DNA from: Armigeres subalbatus
Taxonomy: Eukaryota; Arthropoda; Insecta; Diptera; Culicidae
Length of the DNA: 64,000 nucleotides
Reading direction: 5' to 3'
NCBI RefSeq assembly: GCF_024139115.2
Contig: NC_085139.1
Coordinates: 137,819,121 to 137,883,120, forward strand
Of this stretch, positions 45,035 to 55,038 are shown piece after piece. The translations under genes were made by a program, and so were the position numbers. Within the stretch, counting starts at the first letter, position 1. Each line of letters starts with the position of its first letter. The notes beneath the pieces were generated by a model, which was not told the origin of the DNA, did no database searches, and saw only the letters and a program-made list of their open reading frames with translations.

Positions 45035-45165
45035 TGTTTCATTTGACCTTTTGTCCTTTTCAACCTTTTGTCCCTTTCGACCCTTTGCCCCTTTTGACCT
45101 TTTGTCCTTTCGACCTTATGTCCCTTTAGACATTTTGTCTTTTCAACCTTTTGTCATTTCGATTT
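45035..45165 (-). repeat. GACAAAAGGTCGAAA minisatellite (minus orientation)
   Basis: Plus strand reads TTTGACCTTTTGTCC..TTTCGACC repeated about eight times, the reverse complement of 37065-37262. Confidence 0.88.
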
Positions 45166-45439
45166 TTTCACTGTGTTGCAACTTTTCAGGGGGCAGCAGG
45201 GACTATGTCCAAGGGCTTGACGATCCCTCCCCAGGCCATCTGCGAGTTGTGGCGCCTGCCTAGGATGTGGTGGGGTTTGACAGTGGGCCCTGTTAAACCT
45301 CTATAAAAAGCTGCATGTATCCGCAAGTAGGCTCCGCCAAAGCGACCGTGTGCCGCTCAAAGCGCACAAGCCCAAGTCCTGGTGTTATGTGGGACGCTAA
45401 ACAGCCCTGATACGACGGCCCTCCGACGAGACAGGAGGT

Positions 45440-46009
45440 TTGCGCAGGCCCAATAAGCCGCCTTTAAAAACAACTATTACGAACGACATAGAAGATAATA
45501 CGACTCGATACAATCGGCAACGACCTAGGCGACGAATAAAGGATCACGATTGGAAGCTTGGAACATGGAACTGCAAGTCGCTAGGCTTCGCAGGTTGCGA
45601 TAGGATAATCTACGATGAATTACATCCCCGCAACTTCGATGTCGTAGCGCTGCAGGAAATCTGCTGGACAGGACAGAAAGTGTGGAAAAGCGGGCATCGA
45701 GCGGCTACCTTCTACCAAAGCTGTGGCACCACCAACGAGCTGGGAACCGGCTTCATAGTGCTGGGAAAGATGCGCCAACGCGTGATTGGGTGGCAGCCAA
45801 TCAACGCAAGGATGTGCAAGCTGAGGATAAAAGGCCGTTTCTTCAACTATAGCATCATCAACGTGCACTGCCCACACGAAGGGAGATCCGACGACGAGAA
45901 AGAAGCGTTCTATGCGCAGCTGGAGCAGACATACGATGGATGCCCACTGCGGGACGTCAAAATCGTCATCGGTGACATGAACGCTCAGGTAGGAAGGGAG
46001 AATGTATAG
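45440..46009 (+). pseudogene. RTE LINE endonuclease, N-terminal part
   Basis: This frame contains the APE-type endonuclease strands: LGTWNCKSL (Asn of the active site), DVVALQEICWTG (catalytic Glu), NVHCPHEG and KIVIGDMNAQVG (GDxN catalytic Asp/Asn). A one-base shift near 46000-46008 (GGGAGAATGTATAG) cuts the frame; the domain continues in the frame from 46002. The start is uncertain because the ORF is open upstream of the first Met. This domain nicks target DNA to provide the primer for reverse transcription. Confidence 0.9.
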
Positions 46010-47192
46010 ACCGGTCATCGGACCGGATAGTCTGCATACCGTATCGAACGACAACGGCCAACGATGCATAAACTTTGCAGCCTCCCGCGGAATGGTAGTC
46101 CGAAGCACTTTCTTCCCCCGTAAGCATATCCACAAGGCCACATGGAAATCACCTAATCAAGTAACGGAAAACCAAATCGACCACGTTCTAATCGACGGTA
46201 AATTCTTCTCCGACATCACGAACGTACGCACTTACCGCAGTGCGAATATTGAATCCGACCACTACCTCGTCGCAGTATGTCTGCGCTCAAAACTCTCGAC
46301 GGTGATCAACACGCGTTGGAGTCGTCCGCCGCGGCTTAACATTGGGCGGCTACAAGACGGTAGACTAGCCCAAGACTACGCGCAGCAGCTGGAAGTGGCA
46401 CTCCCAACGGAAGAGCAGCTAGGCGCAGCATCTCTTGAAGATGGCTGGAGAGATATTCGATCCGCCATTGGAAGCACCGCAACCGCTGCACTAGGCACGG
46501 TGGCTCCGGATCAGAGAAACGACTGGTATGACGGCGAATGTGAGCAGTTAGTTGAGGAGAAGAATGCAGCATGGGCGAGATTGCTGCAACACCGCACGAG
46601 GGCGAACGAGGCACGATACAAACGGGCGCGGAACAGACAAAACTCGATTTTCCGGAGGAAAAAGCGCCAGCAGGAAGATCGAGACCGTGAAGAGACGGAG
46701 GAACTGTACCGCGCTAATAACGCACGAAAGTTCTATGAGAAGTTGAACCGTTCACGTAAGGGCCACGTGCCACAGCCTGATATGTGTAAGGACATAAACG
46801 GGAACCTTCTTACAAACGAGCGTGAGGTGATCCAAAGGTGGCGGCAGCACTACGAAGAGCACCTGAATGGCGATTTGGCAGACAACGGTGGCGGTATGGT
46901 AATGAACCTAGGAGCACGCGCGCAGGACATGCGACTTCCGGCTCCGAATCTCCAGGAAATCCAGGAGGAGATCGGCCGGCTGAAAAACAACAAAGCCCCT
47001 GGAGTTGACCAACTACCAGGAGAGCTGTTTAAACACGGTGGTGAAGCACTGGCTAGAGCGCTGCACTGGGTGATTACCAAGGTTTGGGAGGATGAGGTTC
47101 TGCCGCAGGAGTGGATGGAAGGTGTCGTGTGTCCCATCTACAAAAGGGCGATAAGCTGGATTGTAGCAACTACCGCGCAATCACATTGCTGA
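46002..47192 (+). pseudogene. RTE LINE endonuclease end, linker and RT N-terminus
   Basis: YRPVIGPDSLH begins where the previous frame ends. The rest of the endonuclease includes NQIDHVLIDGKFFSDI and the SDHYLVAV box. A long Arg-rich helical linker follows (about 46560-46760), then the RT entry motifs EIQEEIGRLKNNKAPG, LPGELFKHG, WEDEVLPQEWMEGVVCPIYK. A single-base loss at about 47145 (AAAAGGGCG in place of the expected AAAAAGGGCG) ends the frame. The counterpart in the copy at 27295-27793 is intact at this point, confirming the indel. Confidence 0.9.
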
Positions 47193-48424
47193 ACGCCGCC
47201 TACAAGGTACTCTCCCAAATTTTATGCCGTCGACTAACACCAATTGCAAAGGAGTTCGTGGGGCAGTACCAGGCGGGATTTATGGGTGAACGCTCTACCA
47301 CAGACCAGGTGTTCGCCATACGTCAGGTATTGCAGAAATGCCGCGAATACAACGTGCCCACACATCATCTATTTATCGACTTCAAAGCCGCATATGATAC
47401 AATCGATCGGGACCAGCTATGGCAGCTAATGCACGAAAACGGATTTCCGGATAAACTGATACGGTTGATCAAGGCAACGATGGATCGGGTGATGTGCGTA
47501 GTTCGAGTTTCAGGGGCATTCTCGAGTCCCTTCGAAACCCGTAGAGGGTTACGGCAAGGTGATGGTCTTTCGTGTCTGCTATTCAACATCACGAAGTCCG
47601 TCCAGTTATTTGGTTTCGCCGACGACATTGATATCATGGCACGTAATTTTGAGAGGATGGAGGAAGCCTACATCAGACTGAAAAGCGAAGCTAAACGGAT
47701 TGGACTAGTCATCAACACGTCGAAGACGAAGTACATGATAGGAAGAGGCTCAAGAGAGGTCAATGTGAGCCACCCACCACGAGTTTGTATCGGTGGTGAC
47801 GAAATCGAGGTGGTTGAAGAATTCGTGTACTTGGGCTCACTGGTGACCGCCGATAACGATACCAGCAGAGAAATTCGGAGACGCATAGTGGCTGGAAATC
47901 GTACGTACTTTGGACTCCGCAAGACGCTCCGATCGAATAGAGTTCGCCGCCGTACCAAACTGACTATCTACAAAACGCTTATAAGACCGGTAGTTCTCTA
48001 CGGACACGAGACCTGGACGATGCTCGTGGAGGACCAACGCGCACTGGGAGTTTTCGAAAGGAAAGTGTTGCGTACCATCTATGGTGGGTTGCAGATGGCG
48101 GACGGTACGTGGAGGAGGCGAATGAACCACGAGTTGCATCAGCTGTTGGGAGAACCATCCATCGTTCACACCGCGAAAATCGGAAGACTGCGGTGGGCCG
48201 GGCACGTAGCCAGAATGTCGGACAGTAATCCGGTGAAAATGGTTCTCGACAACGATCCGACGGGAACAAGAAGGCGAGGTGCACAGCGGGCAAGGTGGAT
48301 CGATCAGGTGGAGGACGACTTGCGGACCCTCCGCAGACTGCGTGGTTGGCGAAGTGCAGCCATGAACCGAGCTGAATGGAGAAGTCTTTTATGTGCAGCA
48401 CAGGCCACTCCGGCCTTAGTCTGA
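47111..48424 (+). pseudogene. RTE LINE reverse transcriptase core and C-terminal domain
   Basis: Reads [49 protein letters not shown] (motif A), RRGLRQGDGLSCLLFN (motif B), FGFADDIDIMA (catalytic), TSKTKYMIG, EEFVYLGSL, a GHETWT stretch, FERKVLRTIYG, and the RLRWAGHVARM..R.RWIDQVEDDLR tail typical of RTE. Compared with the copy at 22945-23545, about 18 residues are missing between LLFNI and TKSVQL, an in-frame deletion between motif B and FADD. Only the start is frameshifted relative to the preceding segment; the stop is genuine. Confidence 0.92.
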
Positions 48425-48448
48425 AAATAAATAAATAAAACTTTTCAG

Positions 48449-48699
48449 AAAGAAACAATCTTTTCGTATGTGCCATCAAATATAACTCTCTTGCAATCTA
48501 AAACGCTCAAGGGGTGGAGCCTACAGAAACATCTTTCGATCCCAGTAAAGTTGCAATAATGTTGCAAAATACTACAGCGGGAAAAAAATAAACTTAAAAT
48601 ATAAAACTGCATTGCAATGTTAATGAAACATTGATCACAATTAGAACGTTTTTGACATCTTTTGCAACTTTTTCGTGCTTTGATGTTTTTCCAATGCCT
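48449..48699. other. Short AT-rich spacer
   Basis: No ORF or repeat recognised between the RTE target duplication and the TTAA-flanked element. Confidence 0.4.
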
Positions 48700-48703
48700 T
48701 TAA

Positions 48704-50285
48704 CCTTTTGTCTGTGCTCTGGGGTCAATATGACCCCAGGCCACTTTGAGTGGTTGACATTTTTTTAGTTTTTAGTTTAGATTCTCCTAATTTTTGGTAG
48801 ATTGGTAAAACTCGCCGAGATCTATCTCCTAGGTGCAAATTCGCTTGAAAATACTTGAAAATATGCGCTACAGTGTACTTTTTTCAAAAAACTTACGTTG
48901 TCTGTGCTCTGGGGTCAAATTGACCCCAAATTGAAATTGCTATAACTATTTAGATGTTTGGCCAATTCTGGATTTTTGGGGCTGTTTCGAAAGATAATTT
49001 AATCATCTTTCAGGTCGTTACCAAAGATTGACTATACATAGGTGGACGGGTACAAAAAGGGTACCTGAACAGTGTTTTTTCATGCTTATTTTACTTATTT
49101 TGAAAATTCCACCCATTTTGAACTGCACCTTTCCAAAAAGGTTATGCAGGAAGGCGTGTGATTTGACATGAGGCATTGATTAGTTTAGAGCTTGGTCGAT
49201 AGGTGGCGGTATATTTGAATTCATTATTTTAAACTACTCAAGTAATTCCGATATATGGAATTTTCCTCATTGTAAATATTCCTATCGCATAAATTTGAAA
49301 TTTGTAAAGATGACGTCTTTAACAAAGCTCGTCTGGTGGGAATCGACTATCATGTGACGGAATAAATAGTAAGGAAATTTACAAATAGGCGGCGCTAGTG
49401 TACTTGCAATATTCTTGCATATATGAAATATTGCTTTAACTTGAGATCCCTCATACCTACACCCAAGTTGTATTCGGCAATATTGTTCAGGATGCACTAC
49501 AAAGCGGTGCTAAATATAATAAGCACTTCTTCCAATTTGTAAATTTGTGCGATAAGAATATTTACACTGAGGAGAATTATATATATATATCGGAATATCT
49601 TGAGTAGTCTAAAATAATGAATTCAAATATACCACCACCTGGCGGCCGAGTTCTAAACTTATCAACGCCTCATGCCAAAGCACATGCCTTCCTGCATAAC
49701 CTTTTTAAAAAAGGTGCAGTTCAAAATGAGTAGGATTTCCGGATATAAGTAAAATAATCATGAAAAATCACTGTTTTTGTACCCTTCATCACTAAAACCC
49801 GCCCACCAATAGTCAATTTTTGGTAACGACCTGAAAGATGATTAAATTATCTTTCGAAACAGCCCCAAAAATCCAAAATTGGCCAAACATTAAAAAAGTT
49901 ATAGCAATTTCAATTTGGGGTCAATTTGACCCCAGAGCACAGACAACGTAAGTTTTTTTGAGCACAGACAGAAGGTTCTTCTTCTTCTTCTTCTTATTGG
50001 CATTACATCCCCACTCTGGGACAGAGCCGCCTCGTAGCTTAGTGTTCATTAAGCACTTCCTCAGTTATTAACTGCGAGGTTTTTTAGCCAGGTTACCATT
50101 TTTGCATTCGTATATCATGAGGCTAGCACGATGATACTTTTATGCCCAGGGAAGTCGAGACAATTTCCAATCCGAAAATTGCCTAGACCGGCACCGGGAA
50201 TCGAACCCAGCCACCATCAGCATGGTCTTGCTTTGTAGCCGCGCGTCTTACCACACGGCTAAGGAGGGCCCAGACAGACAGAAGG
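48704..50285. mobile_element. TTAA-flanked, piggyBac-like foldback element with a SINE inside
   Basis: TTAA at 48700-48703 and 50286-50289. Ends: CCTTTTGTCTGTGCTCTGGGG at the left and GAGCACAGACAGAAGG at the right, once the SINE is discounted. Inside are two long inverted arms, about 48895-49270 and 49565-49955, sharing TCTGTGCTCTGGGGTCAA, the GATAATTTAATCATCTTTCAGG block and the TGAATTCATTATTTTA block. The palindrome GGGGTCAAnnTGACCCC occurs three times. TTAA plus CC(C/T)T ends are piggyBac hallmarks. No transposase. About 1.27 kb without the SINE. Confidence 0.85.
49978..50273 (-). mobile_element. Feilai-like tRNA-derived SINE, 296 bp
   Basis: Read on the minus strand: a tRNA-like head with A box TAGCCGTGTGGTAAGAC (50261-50245) and B box GGTTCGATTCC (50208-50198), a conserved body, and a (GAA)n triplet tail (CTTCTTCTT... 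on plus, 49978-49997). Feilai of Aedes is described as tRNA-related with a triplet-repeat 3' end. Exact 14-bp target duplication ACAGACAGAAGGTT at 49964-49977 and 50274-50287. It inserted in the right terminal repeat of the TTAA element. Confidence 0.92.
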
Positions 50286-50329
50286 TTAATGAAACTGAAT
50301 AGAAACAAGCTGTTGCGTGTGCTACTTGG

Positions 50330-50520
50330 GCATGGTTAGTAGTGAGTAGTGGAAAGTGAAAAATAAGAAGTGAGTAGAAGAAGTGTTGAATGTTGAAAGT
50401 AAATAGTGTGTAGCAAAAAGTTAGAAGTGAATAGTGAAAGGTGAGAAATAATGGTGATAATTGAGAAGTGAGAGAAAAGGAGGTAAGAAGCGAAACTTGT
50501 GAAAATAGATAAAGAAGGAT
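50330..50520 (+). repeat. Low-complexity AGTGAGAAGTGAA tract
   Basis: Loose repeats of (G)AGTGAATAGTG / GAAGTGAGAGAA over about 190 bp. No other feature. Confidence 0.6.
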
Positions 50521-50565
50521 GAATTAAGAAGAAAAATAGTTTTCGTTTCCACGGATTTTGAAATA

Positions 50566-50780
50566 GAGTAAACTGGGGTAGAATGCACCCCGGGGCAAAA
50601 TGACCTTTTGGAATTGTTGGCGGTGTTTCAGATATACTTTCAAGAATATTATCTGCTAGATTCGTTCTTCGATATCCGAACTATATGTACTGTTGTGGAT
50701 ACTCTCGAAAAACTGCCGAAAATGTCCTCAAAAACGTTAAAGGGTAGTTGCACCGGGGTGCATATTACTCCAGTTTCCCC
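50566..50780. mobile_element. TA-flanked MITE, 215 bp
   Basis: Left end GAGTAAACTGGGGTAGAATG followed by CACCCCGG; the right end is the inverse with a few changes (CCGGGGTGCATATTACTCC, AGTTTCCCC). TA at 50564-50565 and 50781-50782. Tc1/mariner-type target preference. No ORF. Confidence 0.8.
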
Positions 50781-50782
50781 TA

Positions 50783-53345
50783 AATGCCATTCTTTACTCG
50801 ACCGTGCAAGTTTAGGGCTGGATTAATTATATCTTCGCTACAATTAGACGGCTAACCACTTTTCTTATACATTTTATGAAATGGTTTCAAGGCTCTTGAA
50901 ACTGTGAAGAGTTTATTTGTTTTCTCCAAATATTCTTCAAAAGAGCCAAAGTAACAATAAGACACATTAGGAAAAAGAGTGGAATCAGACCCCGGTTAAC
51001 TGTGCAGAAATTGGGCACGAACAAACCAGAACCCACACGACGCATAACGAAGAAATCGAAAAACAAAACTTTTCTCCTATGTCATGCTTCCGCTGATTCA
51101 ATTTCGTGCATCACTACCTGCTTGTGCGCGTATCATATCGTAGCCTTATCCGGTACGAAGATAAAATGAATGGCAGAACAAATCGGAAAAGCAGCTGAAC
51201 TGGATGGCATACGCAAAACTTTGAAATTTATTCAATTACCTATCCATCATCGACAGAGATTGACGAAGAAAAATGGAAACGAAAGCTCTTTAGCTCAATG
51301 TGCATGTAAGCTAAGCTACATAGTAGTTGAATCCATACAAAAAAATGTGCTGGATCTGAATGATCCAATTGACGCGTGCGGCAAAACCTCTCGCATTCGG
51401 CGGTAGAGGAGTTCATGTTATACTGCACGAATCACTTGGTTGTATGGCATCAATGGTTAATTACAATTAAGTACATCTAAATTTTAGCTGCTGCAGAGTG
51501 TTAGTAATGTCCGTTGAATTTAGTTTTGCGAAAGTATATTCTTCTACATGATTATTAAAGTGTACATTTATAAACATTTTCGTAGGTAACATTTGTTTCA
51601 ATATTTTAAAAGAGTATTCAAGTCTTTTCAATGCCTTATTAGAATTGGGGCGAAGATTACTAATGATATTTCTTTATACTTTTGTTTCCAAAGGCTGAAT
51701 ATGCGGAAAATGATACATATGAACTTTTTCATGGACTACATATTACAGCATGCATGATGTACATCGCTTTGTAAAACTACATGTTGCCATTATTGTGGTG
51801 TTTGTATTAATGTTGTGTTCAAGAAAAAGATACAATTAAATGGTATTGAACATAAAAATGAAAAATTTACTTCACACTTCATACTCCCGCGCCATCGTTC
51901 TAAATGCCTGAACATTCCTGTCATAAAGCTTACAACTGAAGGATAATGGCTACGAAGCTCTCGAAGGCCTTTTGTCATTTTAATTGAAGACTCGTTTGCG
52001 AGTTTGGCGATGGCATCTCATCAGATTTTGTTCGCACGCGTCATAAATCAAATCACAGAAGTGCAGTGCCACTGGAAGCACAAAAAAGTGGGATTCAGCT
52101 GGGACGTTACCCAGATGGAATTATCGCATCAAAAGAGGAAATATTATTTTTGTTTATAAAAGGAGCTCTAATTCTCAATGGATGTGGCCTCTGTTTGATG
52201 AAAAGAGCAAAGTCAACAAAACTCCTAATGCGTGAGTCCATTTATCAAAAAAGGTTTCCGGGGAATAAAACAGCATTCAACACCATCTCTCGCTTGTCAC
52301 GGTTTTCCAACGCAGATCAGGTGTACCCACTTTTGCTGGCTGCTGCTGGATGCTTGATGGTATACGCGCCAAAATGAGAAAGGAAAAAGCAAGTTCATCA
52401 ATCACCTGGCTGAAATGAACCGCAGGAACCCTCGTAGCTGTTGCATTAGCAATGTAAATTGATTCCGACAATAGTCTCCTATCTTATGTCGATTGATGCT
52501 TTTGGTATTAACCCTCTTGTTCGCAGCCACAGCTCCGCTGTTGGCCTGGGTATCTACTCTTTCGAATTTTTGGCGCGGTTTTACGGAATTCAAGTTTTGA
52601 TTATATTTCAGAGTGCTGCTGTTCGCTTTCGTGTTTCTCATATTTGGTAAACTTTTCGCAATTTTTTGCTAGGATTCGTAGGCGTAGTAGCGAAAATTTT
52701 TACGCACTGATAACTGATAATAATAAAATCAAATTGTACAAAATTTCAATCAAATTGATAATATTCACATTTTATAAAAGTGGTGATATTTTGTTGCCGG
52801 AAAACTCGTGAGGTGAACGCCTTTTACATGGCAGCTCTTAAAGAACAACGCAACACGCGTCAGCGAATCAGCATTCTGGCACGAGCAGTGCGTGGAGACG
52901 CGTAGTACATTGTATGTTAGTGCCACTGTACAGTGGCGAAAATCGTGTTTTTATCGCGTTTAGTACATTTTTAGTACACAACCTTGCATGTTATAAATTT
53001 TTAAAACATATTTTTCATCTCACTTTAAGGGGGATTGATCACAAGGCTGAATACAACTATTAACTCGTATTAACTTACTGATAAAATGTCTCGAACACAT
53101 CGTTATGCTAAATTGCACAATAAATGTATTATTAAATAAACGCGCTAAAAACACGATTTATTTATTTATTCATTTATTTATTTATTTATTTTAGCCACCA
53201 TTTTGAAGTGGGGCGTTGTGCCTAGCCGAAATGCTGTGTTTTGGGGCCTGTTCCCTTATGTTTTGTACCAGAAGGAATAGAATAGACCCCATCGAGTGGT
53301 ACTTGGCCCGCTATACAACATATTTTATCCATACCTTCCTTTGAT
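50783..53345. other. No gene recognised; (TTTA)n at 53160-53205
   Basis: About 2.6 kb. Frames at 51170-51406 (plus), 52066-52377 (plus) and 52641-52402 (minus) have no recognisable domain. A (TTTA)n run at about 53157-53204 could be the reversed tail of a degraded minus-strand LINE. Confidence 0.35.
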
Positions 53346-54082
53346 TAGGGATGAAACGATACCACTAAGGTATCGATACTTTTACTTCCAAGTAGTATCG
53401 AATAAAAGTATCGATACCACTAAAGTATCGAATTAAAAGTATCGATACCTACTTGTATCATATGAGTACTCACCAATTCGAAGTAAATTTATTTTGTCAC
53501 TCACAATTAGTCTTTCATAATTTATGTTGACACTGAATAGTGGAAGGTTTAAACATTTTCCATTACTATTTGTCCATCGGTTTTATAATTAACATATCTC
53601 GATAGTGTGTAAAAACTGAACACATTTTAAATGTAAACCAATTGTTACTTTAAATCTTTATATCTTTTAGATGCCGTTATATTTAATTCATGTTCATATA
53701 GTCGTAAGTCTCTGAACTAATAGAAAACAGCTGAAAATATTAGTGCAAATCCAATTTTATCCAAAATATTTGCGTAGTTTATTATCGGCTTTGAAGAACT
53801 TCTAAAGGATCGGCCACAAATAAGTGTCGAGCGGCAGAAATGAGAACTTGAAAGTATTTATTCGATTTAAATACAAAAATTTTAAAGATTCTTACAAAAA
53901 ATAGTGATTCTATTTAAGTTTATAAGATTTAATAGATTTTGAATTGAGTACTCAATTGATTCAACTACTTCAACTCGATACTTACTTGGTATCGGTATTA
54001 AAGTATCGATTCCAGAAGTACTTGGTATCGAATCAAAAGTATCGAGTATTTACTCGTATTTACTTGTATCGATTCATCCCTA
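53346..54082. mobile_element. hAT-like MITE, 737 bp
   Basis: Ends TAGGGATGAAACGATAC and GTATCGATTCATCCCTA, with AGTATCGATAC-type phrases repeated within each arm (53370-53460, 53975-54070). Exact 8-bp duplication CCTTTGAT at 53338-53345 and 54083-54090. No transposase; the centre is AT-rich and unique. Confidence 0.9.
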
Positions 54083-54294
54083 CCTTTGATGCTTGACGTA
54101 GTACGAGCAACCTTAGGGAAGATCGGATAACCATGCAACGTGAGAACCATGGTTATATGATGACAGGTATGGGTTTCTTTTCTCCAAAGGTGCAAATCTG
54201 GCCTTTATTCGGTTCACCACGTATCAGGAGTGGCTGATCATCCTTCGAGCTCCAACGAGGAACTATAAACAAAACGGTGCACTATGGATCTCTA

Positions 54295-54516
54295 CACCCA
54301 ACCAGCGGATGGCAGATTTTAATACAGTTCTGCATAAGAACCTTGCAGAAACTGTATAATAATTGGGCATATACAAAATCTGTATTATTTCAATACAATT
54401 ATTGTATTAAAATAATACAGATTTGTATTATTTTAATACAATATTTGTATAAAAAGCTTACAGAATTGTATATGCCCAGATCTTATACAATAATTGTCAG
54501 ATTTGTTTTTTGGGTG
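54295..54516. mobile_element. TA-flanked foldback MITE, 222 bp
   Basis: CACCCAA at the left and TTGGGTG at the right, each bounded by TA (54293-54294, 54517-54518). The inner hairpin from TGGGCATATACA (about 54364) to TGTATATGCCCA (about 54479) is built of AATACA / TGTATT phrases. Confidence 0.75.
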
Positions 54517-54518
54517 TA

Positions 54519-54896
54519 TAAATATAGAAGAAATTACCTTACGGAAATGATGGGGATTTGTGTCAGACGCAACCATGCAACGAACCAACGACAGATAACC
54601 ACAACATAGAAAAGTGTGGTAGAAATTAAAAATAGCCGCACACGATGGCGAAATGGGAGGAAACCCACTTCGGCGCAGGCAGCCTTGGCAGGTATTGTGT
54701 TGCCAGCACTATTGAATTGAATTCTGACTTTCGACGTTTTACTTCCGACATCATGAACGTCAAAACAAAATTTGAGTTTTCCACCAAAACATTGTCGGAA
54801 GAGCGTTCGGAAGTGCGGAAATCGACTTCCGAACATCATTTTGGTGCCAGTGATGTTGTCAACGACAAAACAAACTCGATTTAATGACAGATAACA
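54519..54896. other. Unassigned; 79-codon frame
   Basis: A plus frame 54645-54884 (Ser/Glu/Lys-rich) has no recognised domain. It directly precedes the SINE-like head at 54897 and may be part of an unrecognised repeat. Confidence 0.25.
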
Positions 54897-55038
54897 CCGT
54901 GCAGTAGTCTTGAGAGCGAAGGCGTAGGATTGCCAATCCTGAGATGGCGAGTTCGATTCTCACTTCGGTCTTTTCCTCAGTTCGGTCGTCCGGATGTTTT
55001 CGGGTTGGAAACTTTCTCGACACCTTGTGCATAGTGTA
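54897..55038 (+). mobile_element. tRNA-derived SINE, truncated
   Basis: A tRNA-like head: A-box-like TAGTCTTGAGAGCG, anticodon arm AGGATTGCCAATCCT (loop TTGCCAA, GCC as in Gly) and B box GTTCGATTCTC (54951-54961). The body TTTCGGGTTGGAAACTTTCTCGAC...GTGCATAGTGTAT parallels GATTGGAAATTGTCTCGAC...GGGCATAAAAGTAT of the SINE at 49978-50273, so the two share a body with different heads. It stops at 55038 where AGGGTGGTTCAAAAAATCG begins, a phrase I associate with another short repeat. Confidence 0.7.

Larger units (their letters stand above)
45190..48438 (+). mobile_element. RTE-clade (JAM1-like) LINE, near full length
   Basis: About 3.25 kb between exact 10-bp repeats AACTTTTCAG (45180-45189 and 48439-48448). 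5' region without ORF (45190-45439), then one broken ORF with APE endonuclease and RT, stop at 48422-48424, and a very short AAATAAATAAATA 3' end. Size, single ORF, FADDIDI catalytic box and near-absent 3' UTR are RTE traits; JAM1 is the RTE family first described from Aedes. Other relics of the same family are at 22945-28030, 28395-29272, 33365-33446 and 34600-34930. Confidence 0.93.
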
